7,069 nt of DNA from Leptospiraceae bacterium. GTDB lineage: Bacteria > Spirochaetota > Leptospiria > Leptospirales > Leptonemataceae. Below the pieces are notes generated by a model. It had not been told where the DNA came from and did no database searches. It worked only from the letters and a program-made list of their open reading frames with translations. The position numbers and the translations under genes were made by a program. The DNA lies in assembly GCA_020440935.1 (NCBI GenBank), contig JAGRNC010000127.1, positions 1-7,069 of the forward strand, written 5' to 3'. Below are positions 5,191 to 7,069 of this stretch, in pieces; position 1 is the stretch's first letter, and each line of letters begins with the position of its first letter.

Positions 5191-6286
5191 GAACCTTGAG
5201 AAAGGAAGTGTAGCGCTCCAGCTCTTGCAGAATTGATTTCACCGGTTCGGCTTCCCTGTGCCCTTCGAGATCAATAAAGAAATTGTATTCGCCGTAATTC
5301 TTCCGCGTTGCGCGCGATTCAATTCGAGTCAGGTTGATTCCTGCATCGTGGAATGGCTTAAGAATACGAAACAGGCCGCCTGGCTCATCGTGAAAGCTAA
5401 GAACCAGGCTGGTACGGTCTTTCTTTCCAGGAGGACATTGTTCATGGCCTACAATCCAGAAACGCGTAATGTTATCCGAGCTATCCTGAATATCTCGACT
5501 CAGAATCTTGAGTCCGTAGATTTCGCTGGCAAGCTCGGAAGCGATGGCCACTCCATCGGAAGTCTCGGCCACCATCTGGGCCGCACGCGCCGTGGAAGAG
5601 GTTTCCACTACTTGAACATCATGCATGGGTAGATTTTTTCGCGCCCACTCTTTACATTGTTCCAGACCGATGGGGATCGTATAGATCTTTCGGATATTGG
5701 CCAGTTCGATGTGGTTGGCAGCCATCAAATGATGTCTCACTCGCACAAACTGCTCGGCGTAAATCTGCAAACTGGAATCCAGGAAACAGTCCATGGTGAT
5801 TCCTACCGAGCCCGCCGCCGTGTTATCAGCGGGCACAACTCCGTAGCTTGCCTCGTGAAGGTTGGCCACGCTTCTAAAAATTTCGGGAATGGTATCCATG
5901 GGCATCCCGCGCACAGAATTCCCAAATCGGTAACGCGTGGCCATATGCGAAAAACTTCCAGGAGGTCCCAGATACCCCACCGATGGCCCGCCTTCCAGGG
6001 CAATGGAGCCAGACATGATTTCTCGATAAATGTTTCTGAATGTTGATTCCGGCAGTTCGGGCAGAGGCTCGCCCTGCCATTGCTTTCTAACTTCGGCGGC
6101 GTATTTTACGATGTTTTCGTAGACCCCTTGCTCGCGGTCAGGACGGTATACAGGCTCATCTTTGCGTCGCTTCACTTCGCCAATGTGCGAGGCCGCCTGG
6201 GCGCGACGAAGCAGGAGCTCAACAATCTGATGGTCCAGATCGTCGATTTGCTTTCGGTAGGGGCTAAGATCGTCCTGTTCTGTCAT
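5159..6286 (-). CDS. pheA: Bifunctional chorismate mutase/prephenate dehydratase (P-protein)
   Basis: This 375-residue protein turns chorismate into prephenate and then phenylpyruvate, the route to phenylalanine. Residues about 7-95 are an AroQ chorismate mutase: Arg11, Arg28, Lys39, Asp50-Arg51 and the REIMSGSIALE helix match the usual active-site pattern. Residues about 102-278 are the dehydratase domain, opening with GYLGPPGSFSH and closing with the catalytic-type TRF (274-276). Residues about 291-365 are an ACT domain, expected to bind phenylalanine for feedback inhibition. The motif usually read as PIENS..G is VPADNTAAG here (151-159): the Asn is kept but Glu is replaced by Asp. In the ACT domain the usual GALV and ESRP read GGLF (303-306) and ESRA (323-326). 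Length is normal. The ATG at 6286 lies 44 bases after scpB and has only a weak AGAAG upstream. The 3' end reaches into, or stops just before, tyrA. Confidence 0.97.
   Translation of the reverse strand: MTEQDDLSPYRKQIDDLDHQIVELLLRRAQAASHIGEVKRRKDEPVYRPDREQGVYENIVKYAAEVRKQWQGEPLPELPESTFRNIYREIMSGSIALEGGPSVGYLGPPGSFSHMATRYRFGNSVRGMPMDTIPEIFRSVANLHEASYGVVPADNTAAGSVGITMDCFLDSSLQIYAEQFVRVRHHLMAANHIELANIRKIYTIPIGLEQCKEWARKNLPMHDVQVVETSSTARAAQMVAETSDGVAIASELASEIYGLKILSRDIQDSSDNITRFWIVGHEQCPPGKKDRTSLVLSFHDEPGGLFRILKPFHDAGINLTRIESRATRKNYGEYNFFIDLEGHREAEPVKSILQELERYTSFLKVLGSYPMGQVD
5164..5169 (-). promoter_or_regulatory. Ribosome-binding site that may set a CTG start for tyrA
   Basis: AGGTGG on the minus strand differs by one base from the AGGAGG consensus. 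It sits six bases before an in-frame CTG (5157-5155), with the pheA TAA stop lying in between. The TTG at 5190 has only a close AAGG. The spacing makes the CTG the better-placed start. Confidence 0.45.
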
Positions 6287-6296
6287 CGGCTTCTGG

Positions 6297-6310
6297 GGCT
6301 GTTTCCAGCC
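6297..6310 (-). promoter_or_regulatory. Small GAAA-loop hairpin before pheA
   Basis: On the minus strand GGCTG-GAAA-CAGCC forms a five-base-pair stem with a GNRA tetraloop. It lies in the 44-base scpB-pheA gap and ends ten bases before the pheA ATG, close to the weak ribosome-binding region. It has no following U-run, so it is not a terminator. It may tune initiation or may be chance. Confidence 0.3.
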
Positions 6311-6330
6311 GCAGGGACAACTAATGGTAG

Positions 6331-7035
6331 TTATTCGATCTCGTCAAACGGAAGCTCTTTCACATCTTGTAGAGGCGGAAGATCCGAGAGCGAATTCAAC
6401 GCGAAATGGGACAGAAATTGTCGTGTGGTAACATAAAGCGTAGGCCGACCTGGCACCGGTCGATAGCCCTGGGGCTTGATTAGTTTTTTCTGCAAAAGAG
6501 TAACAACCATCTGGCGACTGTTCACGCCCCGCACTTCTTCAATTTCCGGAAGTGTAATCGGCTGGCGGTAACAAATAATGGAAAGGGTTTCCATAACCGA
6601 TCTGGAAAGTTTCTCGCGCCTGGGCCCGCCCAGAATCGTTTTAATTTCGTCGCCGTAGCGATCCGATGTAACGAATTGATAGCCGCCAGAAATCTCGCGA
6701 AGAAGCACCCCTCCGTCGCGTTCGGCATAGTCATCGATCAAGGAATCGATCAAAATTCGAGTATTTACTCGATCCAGGCTACATTGCCGGGCAAGCACCG
6801 AAAGACTTAAAGGTTCGGTGGATACAAAAAGAACGGCTTCCATGAGGCCACGGAATCGATCCATTTCCTCGCGGCTGAGCTCGCGGTATTCTGGAAGTCC
6901 CGCATCACCGGAATTCTTTACGGCCAGCTCTACTGGCTCGGCATCCGTTTCCCTAGAATGGGCAGCCCCTTCCATATCTTCAATTTCGTCCTCGGGAGCC
7001 TCAATTTCCAGCGTATCTTTCTTTTTCTTTCCCAT
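6331..7035 (-). CDS. scpB: Segregation and condensation protein B
   Basis: ScpB is a winged-helix partner that, with the kleisin ScpA, joins SMC to form the bacterial condensin acting on newly replicated DNA. The product is 234 residues. The first winged-helix domain spans about 57-137 and contains GGYQFVTSDRYGDEI. The second, about 143-215, has the best family marks: LSRSVMETLSIICYRQPIT, EIEEVRGVNSRQM, the GRPTLYVTT strand and the FLSHFALNSLSDLP ending. The family usually starts near residue 57. Here residues 1-55 form an extra tail that opens with four lysines and is then strongly acidic and probably disordered. The ATG at 7035 has only a short AGG close upstream. The frame is open to the window edge above it, so a start further upstream cannot be excluded. 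scpA is the expected upstream neighbour; the 34 bases left in the window are too few to show it. Confidence 0.95.
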   Translation of the reverse strand: MGKKKKDTLEIEAPEDEIEDMEGAAHSRETDAEPVELAVKNSGDAGLPEYRELSREEMDRFRGLMEAVLFVSTEPLSLSVLARQCSLDRVNTRILIDSLIDDYAERDGGVLLREISGGYQFVTSDRYGDEIKTILGGPRREKLSRSVMETLSIICYRQPITLPEIEEVRGVNSRQMVVTLLQKKLIKPQGYRPVPGRPTLYVTTRQFLSHFALNSLSDLPPLQDVKELPFDEIE

Positions 7036-7069
7036 AGCCTGTGGGATTATGTCGCGCCGGAAATTGAGG

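Overview
The window is a compact, single-direction gene cluster. Every convincing gene lies on the minus strand, so transcription runs from high to low coordinates: scpB, pheA, tyrA, a 466-base gap, cmk, rpsA, a membrane-anchored TPR protein, and hisG (cut by the left edge). Base composition is close to balanced. The combination of a P-protein (AroQ chorismate mutase plus prephenate dehydratase plus ACT), a separate TyrA, Cmk and a six-domain S1 beside ScpB points to a Gram-negative, free-living bacterium. My best guess is a spirochaete of the Leptospira/Leptonema group. That rests on remembered gene order and general protein character, not on a search, and I hold it at about 0.4.

Layout, in transcription order. 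scpB (7035-6331) encodes a chromosome-segregation protein. pheA (6286-5159) and tyrA (from 5190 or 5157 down to 4249) overlap or nearly abut and make the precursors of phenylalanine and tyrosine from chorismate. Then comes a gap (4248-3783) where many bacteria carry aroA. cmk (3782-3096) and rpsA (3035-1338) are the widespread cytidylate kinase-ribosomal protein S1 pair. One base after rpsA begins a gene for a single-pass membrane protein with TPR-like helices (1336-596), and its stop overlaps the hisG start (599) as ATGA. Gene spacing of -32 to about 60 bases everywhere except the gap suggests co-transcription, at least from cmk to hisG.

The unusual part is the gap. It holds a degenerate tandem array of roughly 125-128-base units: two nearly identical 55/56-base cores, a third partial core, and related sequence between them. 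Each full core contains two small hairpins. The third core lies inside a 99-base inverted repeat with perfect 14-base arms, just downstream of the tyrA stop. A 14-base perfect palindrome lies 19 bases before the cmk start. A minus-strand reading frame crosses the array and ends in an ATGA overlap with cmk. Its last 35 or so codons look coding, so it may be a remnant of a former neighbour of cmk.

A second oddity is the tyrA start. The only standard start upstream of the nucleotide-binding motif is a TTG inside pheA, but a good ribosome-binding sequence points to a CTG one base after the pheA stop. No tRNA, rRNA, CRISPR array, transposase or convincing rho-independent terminator was seen.
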